Origin: Symbiodinium natans
Lineage: Eukaryota > Sar > Dinophyceae > Suessiales > Symbiodiniaceae
Direction of reading: 5' to 3'
DNA length: 64,000 nt
NCBI GenBank assembly: GCA_905221605.1
Contig: CAJNDS010000379.1
Location: forward strand, 74,501 to 138,500
This document shows positions 46,845 through 58,600 of the stretch, piece after piece (the stretch's first letter is position 1; the number at the start of each line of letters is the position of its first letter). Below the pieces are notes generated by a model. That model worked only from the letters and a program-made list of their open reading frames with translations. It had not been told where the DNA came from and ran no database searches. The position numbers and the translations under genes were made by a program.

Positions 46845-46947
46845 TTGGGATGTTCCCCTTATACTAACAGTCCTTATTATCAGGGATTACAGCACCGCCG
46901 ACTATGATCCCTATTAAGGGCTGTTCGTACAGGGGGGAACATCCCAA
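46845..46947. repeat. 103-bp near-palindromic foldback, family P
   Basis: Ends are TTGGGATGTTCCCC and GGGGAACATCCCAA; the arms continue inward (CTTATACTAACAG against CTGTTCGTACAG) to a short centre. CCCTAAAC lies on both sides. Relatives: 50975-51075 (complete), 49446-49548 (centre enlarged), 46573-46657 (one end decayed) and 57371-57456 (right end lost). Confidence 0.8.
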
Positions 46948-47380
46948 CCCTAAACCCTAAACTGGTCTGGGGTTGTTTCAGGGTTTAAAGGGGATTTAGG
47001 GTGCACTGAGGGGAATGGATCATGTCCCCAAATCCCGAACCCTGAACTCCAACCCCCCAAGAAACTACCCCCGAGCCCAGCCCCCCCACCCCAGGCCGCG
47101 TGAAGAGCGACTTTCAAGACACATGGTCGCCAGCCGCTTTTTGCTCTCACCGCTTCCTTTAAGCGGTGCTGCTAAATTGCTACCCAAACAACTGAAACTC
47201 TCATGTAAGCGGCTGTACCTTTTTTATGGTCGAGGGCCGCCCCAAACCCTAACCCTGAACCCTAAACCCTAAACCCAAAACCCTAAACCTAAACCCTAAA
47301 CCCTAAACGCTGAACCCGTCCCTTCCCACCTCGCGCCACGTGCCGGTGTTATTCTCCTGCAGCAGCCTGGCGAGCAAAGT

Positions 47381-48250
47381 ATACGGGCCTTAATATTTTC
47401 AATAGGGTTTGAGGGCGTTTAGGGTTTAGAGGGTTTAGGGCCTGAATAATTTTAATAGGGTGTCGGGGGGGGGGGGGGTTTAGGGTTTAGAGGGTTTAGG
47501 GCTTCTACAAAGGGGCCTTAATAATTAGAATAGGGTTTTTTTGGGGGTGATTGTAGCATAATTGTAAAAGGGCCATAAGGGAATACTTGTAGTAATTGTA
47601 ATAATTCGAATAGGGTTTTTGGTGGTATAATAGTATACTTATAAAGGGGCCATACGGGAATACTATTCGTAATTTTTCCGACCCCTATACTACGGGAATT
47701 GAGCAACAATCCGGAATATCCTGCCAACTCCAAAGCCTGGATCCTTAACTATGAGGAGCAGACGATTACACAAGAGACTCCGCGGGTCTTGGTTCGCAAG
47801 GGTCACGTTGGCCTCCATCTGCAATGTCTAATGATGGGCAGGATGACGAGGGAAGTTTTGATTTCATTTCACAACTTTTGCTTTTGGGGCCTGAGCCCTA
47901 CAATTCACGTGCAAAAGAGGGTGGTGAGTGGGTTGCGACCATGTTTCTCTAACCCCGCCCAAAACACAGCTATTTACCACTTTTTTGCTACAAAATGACG
48001 CAAAGGGATGATTGACAGTTCTGGAACAAGATGCGCTGTCACAAGCCTTTTGCGAACATGCCCACAACACTGGACTGTTTAGCGTTTTTGCCGTATGGAA
48101 AACATACTGCAGAAGAATGCTTGATGTTTCTGCTACCCTAGTCCTATTTTGAAGTCACTTCGGTACGCAGGGGCTATATGTAAGGTAGATGTGAGGAACG
48201 TTTTTGTCGGGATGTAGAAAAAGAGCATTAGAACCCTCCATCCTACAAAA
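47381..48250. other. AT-richer segment with degenerate TAATAATT repeat, no clear gene
   Basis: 47390-47680 has several copies of a ~65-bp degenerate unit centred on TAATAATTNNAATAGGG. From 47699 to 47998 a plus-strand frame (SNNPEYPANSKAWILNYEEQ at the start) is open for 99 codons with mixed composition; it lacks any recognised motif, so I do not call it a gene. Confidence 0.4.
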
Positions 48251-48388
48251 CCCTAAGCCCTAAACCCCGTAAAGACGTGAGCCCTCATGTACCCTAAACC
48301 CTAAACCCTAAACCCTAAACCCTAAACCCTAAACCCTAAACCCTAAACCCTAAACCCTAAACCCGCCACTCAACTCTAGGGGTTTTAC

Positions 48389-48530
48389 CTTGGACCCTTA
48401 AGGTTGTACCCTTGGGTTTTGGGGACCCATTTTGAAGAACCTTAAGGGTACGCAGTATAAGGGCCATACTCGGAGTATATGAAGGGGAATCATTAGGGGT
48501 GCAACCTTAGGGGTAGGAGTCTTAATCCCT
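48389..48530. repeat. ~140-bp TIR-like repeat, family Q
   Basis: Left end CCTTAAGGTTGTACCC; right end GGGGTGCAACCTTAGGGG, its imperfect inverse. Inside are GGGTACGCAGTATAAGGGCC and GAATCATTAGGGG. Other copies: 42150-42295 (same orientation), 39940-40085 (opposite orientation) and 40194-40255 (one end only). Confidence 0.75.
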
Positions 48531-50974
48531 AAACCAACTTGCTCGGTTTAGGGTTTAGGGTTTAGGGTTTAGGGTTTAGGGTTTAGGGTTTAGGGTTTAG
48601 GGTTTAGGGTTTAGGGTTTAGGGTTGGCCTAAACTAGGACAGAGACTGGTGGGTACTGTTTATGCAAGCCTGTTGTAAGGCTCTTGCAAGGGGAGCTCTG
48701 CTACCTGAACCTGTCTTCGATAAACCCTACAACTCTACAACGCCAAAATCCCGAACCCTAGGCCCTCAAACCCTCAAACCCTCTGAAATACTCCTAAAAA
48801 TATAGTCCTCTTTAAGCCCAGTAAGGGAAATAACAAGTGTCCCACGGGCCTACCGAGGGAAAGGAACCCTGAAGCCCTAAGCCTGAACCCTAAACGCAGA
48901 GGGCCCAGCTCGAAGGGAGGCGAATGGACAGACTCCTCAGCCCAGGGTCCCTAAACCCTAAACCCTAAACCCTAAACCCTAAACCCTAAACCCTAAACCC
49001 TAAACCCTAAACCCTAAACCCTAATTGGTTCTTGTTTTTGGGAGCTTACGGTGCAGCCGGCTCTAGGGCTTCTCCTTGCTGGCTCTTAGGGACTTTAAGG
49101 CATTTGGAAAGGGTTTCGATGTGCTTGTGTTGTGGAGTTTTTGGGGTTCTGCGCCCCAAGCTCCGAAGTCTGCAGGCTTTGGAGGTGTTTGGGGCTTCGG
49201 GGTTTAGGGTTTAGGGTTTAGGGTTTAGGGGGTAACCTGACAGGCGTAGCTGCGAGAATCCTGAAACCCTAGCGCCTTTGGGTGATCTAGGGCTTAGGGT
49301 TTCGGACTCAGGGTTTGGGTTTAGGTTTTGGCTTTGGGTTAAACCCTAAACCCTAAACCCTAAACCCTAAAGCCCCCTCCAGCTGTCAAAGTCTCTGCAA
49401 CCTCTGGGAGTGCAGGCCACCCGAAACAACTCGATTTCGGGTTGCCAACAGCCCTTAATCAATCGGGATTTTCGGGTTGAGGGTTTAGGGTTTACGGGGT
49501 GCTATAATCACTATTAAGGAGCTGTTAGTATAAGGGGGAACATCCCAACCCTACGGTACAAGTAGACTCTAGACTCTAAACCCTTTCCGGAGCCCGTCGC
49601 GCCATTCACAAGACTGAACTAAACCCCTCCGCCCCATGTCTCCCAAACCTGAAACCCCTCCGCAGCCCCTGCAACCACTACAGCCCGAACAAAAACACAG
49701 CCCAACCCAAGCAAATAAAATATATCCTAAGCCCTACAGACCAATACAATCCCACATCCCTAACATTAACCCTTAAGCCTTATAAGCCCCTAAATCCTAT
49801 GCCCTAAACCCCTGCTCCTAAGCCACTACACCCCCAACTGGCCAACTAAACCCCTTAAAACCTCTCTACACCCCACAGCCAAAAAGCCTTCAAGCAAATT
49901 CTTAGAAGGGCTTAGGGTTCAGGGTTTAGGCCCAGAACCCCAAATCCTCAATCCAAAGCTCCAAGCCCCAAACCCTCAATCCTAAACTCCAAGCACTAAA
50001 CCCGAAACCCTCAACTCCAGCCCTAAGCTCTCAACTCCAAGCCCTAAACCCTGAACCTTGAACCGTTTAGGGTTTAGGTAGGGTTTAGGGTTTAGGGTTT
50101 AGGGTTTTAGGGTTTAGGGTTTAGGGTTTCTTCAAAGCCCCGGGCTGGCCAGGTTGGCAGCTCGTCAGCCCACGCCGGCGCTTGCACCCAAAGCTGGCCA
50201 AACAATTCCGACTTTGTGAGGGGTAGGGTTTAGGGTTTAGGGTTTAGGGTTTAGGGTTTAGGGTTTAGGGTTTAGGGTTTAGGGTTTAGGGTTTAGGGTT
50301 TAGGGTTTAGGGTTTAGGGTTTAGGGTTTAAGGTTTAGGGTTTAGAGTTCTTGGGTTGAGGGTTTTCAAATGTAGGGTTTAGTAGGCTCGGATTCGAGGG
50401 CCCTTGCAGACGAGGTGCTGGGTTCCACAATAAAGCCGATTGAAGTCTAAGCGTGCTAAGTTTAGCGTCTAGGGCTTAGGGCTTTGGGGTGGTGGGTTTC
50501 GCGTTTGAGGTCTAGGGCTTCGGGCTTCGGGCTTCGAGCTTGGGGGGTTGGGGTTGGGTGTTGGGGGTTGGTTTCGTGCTTAGGGTCAGGGTCGGGGGTT
50601 TCGGCTCTAATGGGGTCGAGGACGGGGGGATTGGCGGCGGGGGGCCTTGGTGGGTTGGGGGCTTGGGGGGTTGCCGGCTTGGGGTTCCGTGCCTTCTTGT
50701 GCTGGGCCTTGGCCCATCGGACGACTGTCTCGGCACCTGCTCAGTTCTGGTTAAGGGTTTAGTCTTTAGGGCAAGGGGTGCGGGCTTTCATTCTGATGGC
50801 TTCAACACCCCTCTTTATAACTATAAACCGGTTTAGGGTTTAGGGTTTAGGGTAGGCCCTCAAAACAGCAACCCATGTCCATCTCTGCATCCTGGAAAAT
50901 GGGTATTGCTAACGGCCAACCCAACCACCCTCGACCCTGAATCCTCAAGCCGAAACAGTGACTAGGACCAAGAG

Positions 50975-51075
50975 TTGGGATGTTCCCCCTTCTGCTGACA
51001 ATCCTTAGTAGGGATTGTAATGCCCCCTACTATACTGCCTACTGAGGAGTGCGAGTATAAGGGGGAACATCCCAA
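50975..51075. repeat. 101-bp near-palindromic foldback, family P
   Basis: TTGGGATGTTCCCCCTT at the left end and AAGGGGGAACATCCCAA at the right are exact inverted copies of each other. The centre is GGATTGTAATGCCCCC. Same family as 46845-46947. Confidence 0.85.
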
Positions 51076-52762
51076 CCCAAGATTAACCTAGGGCTAAGAA
51101 GGGGCTCCAAGCCCGCCAAAACAGGAAATGAGGGCCTGCTATGGCCTGCTCTCGGTCCTAGCCGAAGACATTAACCCTTAACCCTAGACCCTAAACCCTA
51201 CACCCGAAACCTTACACCCAGCTAGAACCCAAAGAAAGGCGACAGGGTACTACTCAGCTACCACGGAAAGCATTGAGCCTAAACCCTAAACCCTAAACCC
51301 TAAACCCTAAACCCTAAACCCTAAACCCTAAACCCTAAACCCTAAACCCTAAACCCTAACCCTAAACCCTAAACCCTAAACCCTAAACCCTAAACCCTAA
51401 ACCCTAAACCCACGGGCCTCCCAGGCCTACCATGTCCTCTCCTTTACCTCAGCTCCACAGTCCCCCTAGACAAAAACCGGCTTAGGGTTTAGGGTTTAGG
51501 GTTTAGGGTTTAGGGTTTAGGGTTTAGGGTTTAGGGTTTAGGGTTTAGGGTTTAGGGTTTAGGGTTTAGGGTTTAGGGTTTAGGGTTTACTGGACCAACC
51601 CTAAACCGCAAACCTCCAAAACGGGGGAGGAGCAGAAATATTTGATGGCTTGGTGGTTGAGTTTTTTCTGGGCTTGCAGGGTTCCAGTCGCGGTGCTGGG
51701 TCGATTGCGAGGTTCCGGGTTTGGGCTTAACCCTAAACCCTAAACCCTAAATCCTAAACCCTAAACCCTAATCTGCAGGGGACGCATTCTACCTCCACGC
51801 ATCTCTGCCTTGTGGTGCTCTTGGATTTGCTCTTAAGGGGCCTTTCACTGCTTTGAGTCCGAGGGGGCTACCCAACCCAATGTACCCTAAGCCCTAAGCC
51901 CTAAGACCTAAGCCCTATGCCCTAAGCTCTAAGCTCTAAGCCAAAAGCCCCAAGCCCTAAGCCCTAAACCCTAAACCCGAATCTTCGTCCTTCATACACA
52001 AGATGAACAGGAAGGATGTGAAGAGCCTTCTTGGCGGGAGTTTTGTTCACAAAGCAAAATGCCGCATGTGCGCTTAAACCCTGATTCCTACGTCCCGAAC
52101 CTCAGGGTCCATGTACAGGCATTGGGTTTAGGGTTTAGGGTTTAGGGCTTAGGGCTTAGGGTTTAGGGTTTTAGGGTTTAGGGGTTCTCCAAGGCCCAAG
52201 TATTCCCTACTTAGGTACACGGACCCTTAGAGGTTAAGTCCGAACCCCTACACCTGAGCCCTAAAACCGAAACCCTAAACCCTTGAGCCCGCCACGCCCT
52301 GCATAGACGGAGATGATCCATGGGTAGGATGCCACCTCAGCAAACTTAAAGACAGGTCCACATGCTCAGGTGACTCCGGCGCCATTCTCAGCCTAAGCAA
52401 GTGTCCGAACAAGGTCTATATAGGGGGATATGAGGACCCCAAGCCCCTAAACCCTAAACCCCTGAACCCTAAACCCTAAACCCCAAACCCCAAACCCTAA
52501 ACCCCAAACCCTAAACCAGACCCTACACCCGAAACAAACCCTAAACCCTAAACCCAGAACCCTAAACAAACCCTAAACAAACCCTAAACCCTAAACCCCA
52601 AACCCTAAACCCTAAACCCTAAACACCGAAACCCTGAACCCTAAACCCTAAACCCTAAACCCCTAAACACCGAAGCCCTGAACCCTACTTTATCCTCAGC
52701 TCCCCACGCCGAATCGTTGGGCGAGGTCTGGGAAGGCCCGGCTATTTACCTGAGTCACCATT

Positions 52763-53785
52763 CTTGAGGGTTTAGGGTTTAGGGTTTAGGGTTTAGGGTT
52801 TAGGGTTAGGGTTTTAGGGTTTTAGGGTTTTAGGGTTTTAGGGTTTTAGGGTTTTAGGGTTTTAGGGTCTTAGGGTCTTAGGGTTTTAGGGTTTCAGGGT
52901 TTTAGGGTTTTAGGGTTTTAGGGTTTTAGGGTTTTAGGGTTTGAGGGTCTTAGGGTCTTAGGGTTTTAGGGTTTTAGGGTTTTAGGGTTTTAGGGTTTTA
53001 GGGTTTAGGGTTTTAGGGTTTTAGGGTTTAGGGTTTTAGGGTTTTAGGGTTTTAGGGTTTTAGGGTTTTTTAGGGTTTTAGGGTTTTAGGGTCTTAGGGT
53101 CTTAGGGTTTTAGGGTCTTAGGGTTTTAGGGTTTTAGGGTTTTAGGGTTTTAGGGTTTTAGGGTTTTAAGGCTTTAGGGTTTTAGGGTTTTAGGGTTTTA
53201 GGGTTTCAGGGTTTCAGGGTTTTAGGGTTTTAGGGTTTTAGGGTTTAGGGTTTTAGGGTCTCAGGGTTTTAGGGTTTTAGGGTTTTAGGGCTTAGGGTTT
53301 TAGGGTCTTAGGGTTTCAGGGTTTAGGGTTTTAGGGCTTTAGGGTCTTAGGGTCTTAGGGTTTTAGGGTTTTAGGGTTTCAGGGTTTTAGGGTTTTAGGG
53401 CTTAGGGTTTTAGGGTTTCAGGGTTTTAGGGTTTTAGGGTCTTAGGGTTTTAGGGTTTTAGGATTTCAGGGTTTCAGGGTTTCAGGGTTTTAGGGTTTTA
53501 GGGTTTTAGGGTCTTAGGGTCTCAGGGTTTTAGGGTATTAGGGTTTTTGGGTTTTAGGGTTTTAGGGTTTTAGGGTCTTAGGGTTTTAGGGTTTTAGGGT
53601 TTTAGGGTTTTAGGGTTTTAAAGTTTTAGGGTCTTAGGGTCTTAGGGTTTTAGGGTTTTAGGGTTTTAGGGTGTCAGGGTTTTAGGGTTTTAGGGTTTTA
53701 GGGTTTTGGGGTTTTAGGGGTTTAGGGTTTTAGGGTTTTAGGGTTTTAGGGGTTTAGGGTTTTAGGGTTTTAGGGTTTTAGGGTT
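52763..53785. repeat. 1-kb array of the octamer TTTTAGGG
   Basis: After a few TTTAGGG heptamers at 52763-52800 the unit becomes TTTTAGGG and repeats about 120 times, with scattered TCTTAGGG, TTTCAGGG and occasional heptamers. It is by far the longest tract in the window and is an eight-base variant of the heptamer seen elsewhere. Confidence 0.95.
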
Positions 53786-54470
53786 CAGGGGGCAAGGAGT
53801 GTTGGGGTTGAGGGTTTATAGGGCTTGGGGCGTAAGGGGTTTTGGGGTTGAGGTGAGTAGGAGTCTGGGGTTTTAGAGTATTGTTTGGTCTTTCGAGGTT
53901 TTACATGAATAGGTCTATATGTATAGATAGAACCATTATAGGAGTTGTGGAGTCTTTCGGGCCGGAGGCTTAGAGTCTACGAAGTTTTGGGGCGTTTGGG
54001 GTTTACAGGTTTAGGGTTTATAAGGAGTTTTGGGGGGTTGAGGTGATTGGCAGTCTGTGGGTTTAGGGGTTGAGGGGTTTTGGGGTTAGGAAAAAGGACC
54101 CCAGGGCGCAGTTTAGGGGGGGTTGTGTGTGTGTGTGTGTGCGTGCGTAGAGCAGGCTGGTTTAAGTTTGGGGTTTAGGGTTTTAGGGCAGCAGTGCCCA
54201 ACAATTCAAGCACCTTCCCTGTGTTTACGAGTCTAAGACGGGTCGAAAGGTTGCAACCCTCCGTCCAGCAGGAGGGGACCGCCTGTTGTGGTAGGACCGG
54301 GCTTTCCATGATCCTGATGCTTTGAAATTGAAGGTCATTCCAGACAAATCCCAGATCGCCAATAGGCAAACATCGGCCTTCTCTATGAACAGACAGCCGG
54401 AAAGGCCTGAACGAAGGACTTCTGCCTTATGCTTTCGCATGTGTGCTATTTCATGTTCTGTCTTGTTACA
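53786..54470. other. G-rich decayed repeat then unique sequence, no gene
   Basis: 53786-54115 is GGGTTTRGGG-like decayed repeat. A GT microsatellite lies at 54123-54146. 54180-54470 is unique, with no supported coding frame. Confidence 0.35.
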
Positions 54471-54514
54471 AAAACCTCTCTCTCGCTCTCTCTCCTCCGC
54501 TCTGTCTCTGTCTT

Positions 54515-54548
<34 letters not shown>

Positions 54549-54560
54549 CGCTCACTCGGT
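54471..54560. repeat. CT microsatellite
   Basis: (CT)n with TCTCTCGCTC interruptions for about 85 bp, followed by a G10 run at 54598-54607. Confidence 0.9.
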
Positions 54561-55586
54561 TTGCTTCTCCTGTTTACTTGCAATGTTTGCTTCTTGTGGG
54601 GGGGGGGGATGGGCAAGGATTGAAACCGCGAAATGGAGCAAACAACAGTTTTTGGATTCAACCGCCCAAAAGCCCTAAAACCTCTCATCCAAGAAACCCA
54701 GACGGAGCCCTAAACCCTCAACCCTAAACCCAAAAACCTGAGATATGTGCGGTCATTTCTACCTACTTCCACAAGAACACGACCAAGTGGACCCTCCGGA
54801 CTTTGTGCTGACACCACCTAACCCTAAACCCTAAACCCTAAACCCTAAACCCTAATCCCTAAACCCTAAACCCTAAACCCTAAACCCCAAACCCTAAACC
54901 CTAAACCCTAAACCCTAAACCCTAAACCCAAACCCTAACCCAAAACCCTAAAACCGAGCGGCAGCAGCAAAGTGTATCGTCCGCCCGAGCTCCTTGCGCA
55001 CCTGCACTGCCCTAAACCCTAAACCCTAAACCCTAAACCCTAAACCCTAAACCCTAAACCCTAAACCCTAAACCCTAAACCCTAAACCCTAAACCCCTAA
55101 ACCCTAAACCCCTAAACCCTAAAACCCCAAAAACCCTAAAGCCCTAAACCCTAAGCCCAGTTTGAGGGTCTTGGGGGTGCGGACTTTGGGGTTTAGGTTC
55201 AGGGTTCGGGTATGGGCATTTTTGGGGTTTCGGGTTTAGGGTGTAGGGCCTAGGAGCTAACGATTTTGGGGGCTTGGGGATTGGAGGGTTCGGTGTTTTG
55301 TGAGGGGGTTTAGGGTTTAGGGTTTAGGGCTTTAAGGAATTGAAGCCCCAAACCAGGGTTTCGGGGCTCGGGTTTAGGGTACACTTTCAGTTCTATAGAG
55401 ATTAGAGTACCCCAAAAAGTGCAAAGTGTGCCCACTCAGCTACTGAGACCCTAACCTGTAAGCTGCAGACGCTAAACCTGAAACCCTAAACCGGAAACTG
55501 CAGCTTCCAGAATCGCTCGCCGAATATGAGGCCGCAACGTGTGCGTCGGCTCGCAAATCGGCATCCGTCGCGCGCGCATTTCGAGC

Positions 55587-55610
55587 CGTGGTCGGTCCGA
55601 TCCGACCACG
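55587..55610. other. Perfect 9-bp-arm hairpin
   Basis: CGTGGTCGG, loop TCCGAT, CCGACCACG, inside a GC-rich unique segment (55500-55680) free of telomere-like units. Confidence 0.7.
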
Positions 55611-58600
55611 CGCTCACGAGCGACCTTCATCTGCGAGACTGAGGCTCGCTGTCGTCTGCGGTGGAAATACCTCATATGAATTCTGAATCATTCGATATTC
55701 TTCAGAATCACCAAGTGCCAGGAACTTCGCGAGAAAAGCAACTCAAAAACCCTAAGACCTAAACCCCTAAACCCCTGAACCCACTGCACCCCCTAAACCC
55801 CTGAACCCCCAAACCCTCACATCCCCATCCCTTAAAACCCTATAAACCTCGTCAACTTGGAGCCCAGTAGCCACATTACAACAAGGGTTTAGGGTTTTGG
55901 GTTTATATGGGGTTTAGGGTTTAGGGTTCAGGGTTACTTTACAAGGGAACCTTGAGCAAAGAAAAAAGGGTAGAAGGGTGCCACCGGTAGCCCAAGTCAT
56001 ACCCTACGCGCCTGTCCCGCCGCCTGGATGTACTCCGGCTTGAGACTCCTGAAGGGGTTTAGGGTTTAGGGTTTAAGGTTTAGGGTTTAGGGCTTCAAGG
56101 TCCCCGAAACCAGCTTAGGGTTTAGGGCTGTTCAGGGTGTTAAAGCTTTTGGAATTTTAGGTGTTCTGGGCTTCTGTGGCTTTGAGGCTACGTTTGAGTG
56201 GAGGCTTTCAGGGCTTTGGGAGTTTAGGGTTTAGGGTTTAGGGTGAAGGGTTTGGTAAAGTGCATTGTCTCCTTGTTGAGCCCTGGAGTATCAAGCATTT
56301 TCGGGGGGCGCGGGGGAAGGGGATTCTTGGTAAAGGTATGGGGTAACACGTCCTGAGCCATAATAAGCTCCGGCTTTAGGTTTAGGGCCTGGAGCACATG
56401 ACAATCAAAGACTAGCAGTAAACTAACAGACAAGAGATCTTTCCCAAAATTCAGAATCTCCGACCGCAGCAGCCAAAACCCTGAACCAAATCCGAATCAC
56501 CTAGCTCTTCAACAACGGACGAAATCTAAATCCAGAAAGGCAGGGCCCCCAGGTTTGGCATTTGCAAGCCTTGAACCCAAACCCAAAACCCCGAATCCTA
56601 AATCCCAAACTTCACTTAAACCCTAAACCAAAACCCTGAACCCTGAACCCTAAACCCTAAACCCTAAACCCTAAACCCCAAACCCCAAACCCCAAACCCT
56701 AAACCCCACATCCTGAATCCCAAACTTCACTTGCTCCCAGCAGTACCCTCAACGGCGTCCTGCAGAAGGGACAACGGTCACTGTAGTACCTTGTCAAGAT
56801 TGGAGGGCTGGGGGATCTCAGGGCTTGGGGTTAAGGGTTTAGGGTAGGGATTACCCTAAACCCTAAACCCTAAAACCTAAAACCCGAAGCCCTAAACCCT
56901 CTTTTGGATTAAGGTTCAGGGTCAAAGCAGGGGGTGTGAGGGTTTCTGGGTCTGCCGGCTGTATTTTAAGATCTTGAGAATGCTGAAGACCCTCAGCCCT
57001 CCAGATCCTGTAGGGCCCAAACTCCCAACCCTCAGTTCAGGGTTTAGGGTTTAGGGTCTAGGGCCAAAACACCACTAAACAACAAAAAAGCAAGGCAGCC
57101 AACAATAAAAAAGGTACCACTGGGTAACCAAAGCAGAGGTTTGGGTCTTCCCGCAGTCTTGGCCTTGCCAGGGCACCTTAGGGTGGAGGGTTTACAGGGC
57201 TTATACGTGTGTTAAGGGTTTCGAGTTTCGGGTTGAGTGATCTTACTATTTGCTTCAGAACCCTCACTAAAAGTAAAAGATAAGAATCCCTATATTGCCC
57301 TGATAAATAAGAATGTTTTGTTATTATGTTTTTATTGGGGGGTTTTCTTAAGCGAAGAGTAGGTTATGCATTGGGATGTTCCCCCTTATTTACTAACAGC
57401 CCTTAATTGAGAGTATATTGAGGGGTACTCTAATCCCTTTTAGGGACTGCTAGTAGAAAAACCCTAAACCCTAAACCCTGAACCCTGAACCCTAAACCCT
57501 AAACCCTAAACCCTAAACCCTAACCCTAAACCGCAAGTAAGAAGGACACCGACTCCTGGGTTCGACTCATGGTATCTGATCTTGTAACCCCCTCTCTACA
57601 GCTGTACCTGGCTACCCTAAACCCGAAACCCCACCCTAAACCCTAAACCCTAAACCCTAAACCCTAAACCCTAAATCCCCTGAAGCAAGGCTTCGTTGCG
57701 AAGTGCCTCACGTGCCGTAGCCACACGAATCAACCCTGAACCCGAAACCCTAAACCCTACACCCTAAACCCTAAGCCCTGAACCCTTAACCCGAATCACA
57801 TTGTGGCCACCGATCAGCGCAGCAAGTTTCACCTTTTCTGGTTTTCATCGACGATTCTGCGAGACTCCTATTCTTTCCCCTGTCTTCCCGAATGAGGGTT
57901 TAGGGATTAGGGTTTAGGTTTAGGGTTCTCAAAAAAAGGGACACCAAGCGACCCCCCGCCCCCCCCCCCCCCCCCCGGTTTGAGGTAGGGCTTGTTTGCT
58001 AGTATACAACCGCATATCTTTAGAAAGCGCCCTAACACTCACCAAGAACCGCAACGTAGACTCTACTTCATGTACCCCCCGAGCCTGAACCCTAAACCCG
58101 AAACCCTAAACCCTAAACCTTGCTTCGCAGCAGGCCGAGAAGCTCAATGATCCAGACCCTGTTGTTCTCGGAGCTGTTCCTGAGCACCTTGCACAAGACA
58201 GCACGGTGGGTTTGGTGCAGGATTAGGTTCCTTAAGCCCTAATTAAGCCCTATGCCCTACGCCCTACGCCCTATGCCCTAAGCCCTAAGCCCTGAGCCCT
58301 GAGCCCTCAACGGCTTGGGGCCGAAGAACCCTGGCAGCGTGTCGGATGGGTTTGGAGGTGAGAACCTTCCTTCGGAAATGTTCTGCTGAGGCGGCAGCCA
58401 CCACTTTCGGATTTGCTTGGAAGCTTTTCTTCCGTACGTGCAGTTTGGCATTTTTCAAGATTTCATCCGTCTCAAACAATCGTAAAGCACGAAGCGAAAG
58501 GTCACATGGCTCGACCAGGGAGGCTGCGCCTGCGCCGAAGCTATTCTGCAGACCTTGCACTCTGCATCTAGGGTTTAGGGTTTAGGGTTTAGGGTTTAGG

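Larger units (their letters stand above)
37561..47380. repeat. Mosaic of telomere-like tracts and short foldback elements
   Basis: No gene I can support. Longest CCCTAAA tracts: 38452-38523, 40100-40150, 40985-41050, 42338-42419, 45235-45300 and 46685-46738. Longest TTTAGGG tracts: 38694-38770, 39512-39606, 41745-41778, 42550-42685 and 43088-43145. An 8-mer CCCCTAAA array fills 43935-44125, and TTTAGGGG units follow at 44278-44325. Foldback-like elements lie at 39940-40085, 42150-42295, 43150-43258, 45531-45629, 46573-46657 and 46845-46947. Homopolymers: G10 near 40516, G12 near 44917 and C16 at 46376-46392. Confidence 0.85.
48251..52762. repeat. Mosaic of telomere-like tracts and foldback elements
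   Basis: CCCTAAA tracts: 48293-48363, 48953-49022, 49340-49372, 51281-51412 (about 18 units) and 52440-52680 (with CCCCAAA variants). TTTAGGG tracts: 48545-48625, 49202-49230, 50055-50130, 50225-50345 (about 16 units) and 51482-51588 (about 15 units). Foldbacks: 48389-48530, 48775-48862, 49446-49548 and 50975-51075. 50460-50760 is G-rich (GGGTTGGGGG) and 49560-49900 is C/A-rich; both look like decayed repeat. No gene is seen. Confidence 0.85.

Noticed and set aside
47699-47998. 99-codon plus-strand frame
   Set aside because: Wrong strand compared with all other genes, no recognised motif, inside decayed repeat; kept only as a note.
54429-54727. Ser/Leu-rich frames over the CT microsatellite
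   Set aside because: Direct translation of (CT)n.
58285-58560. 91-codon minus-strand frame
   Set aside because: Mixed composition but bounded by telomere-like tracts, no motif, and the plus strand is open over the same interval.
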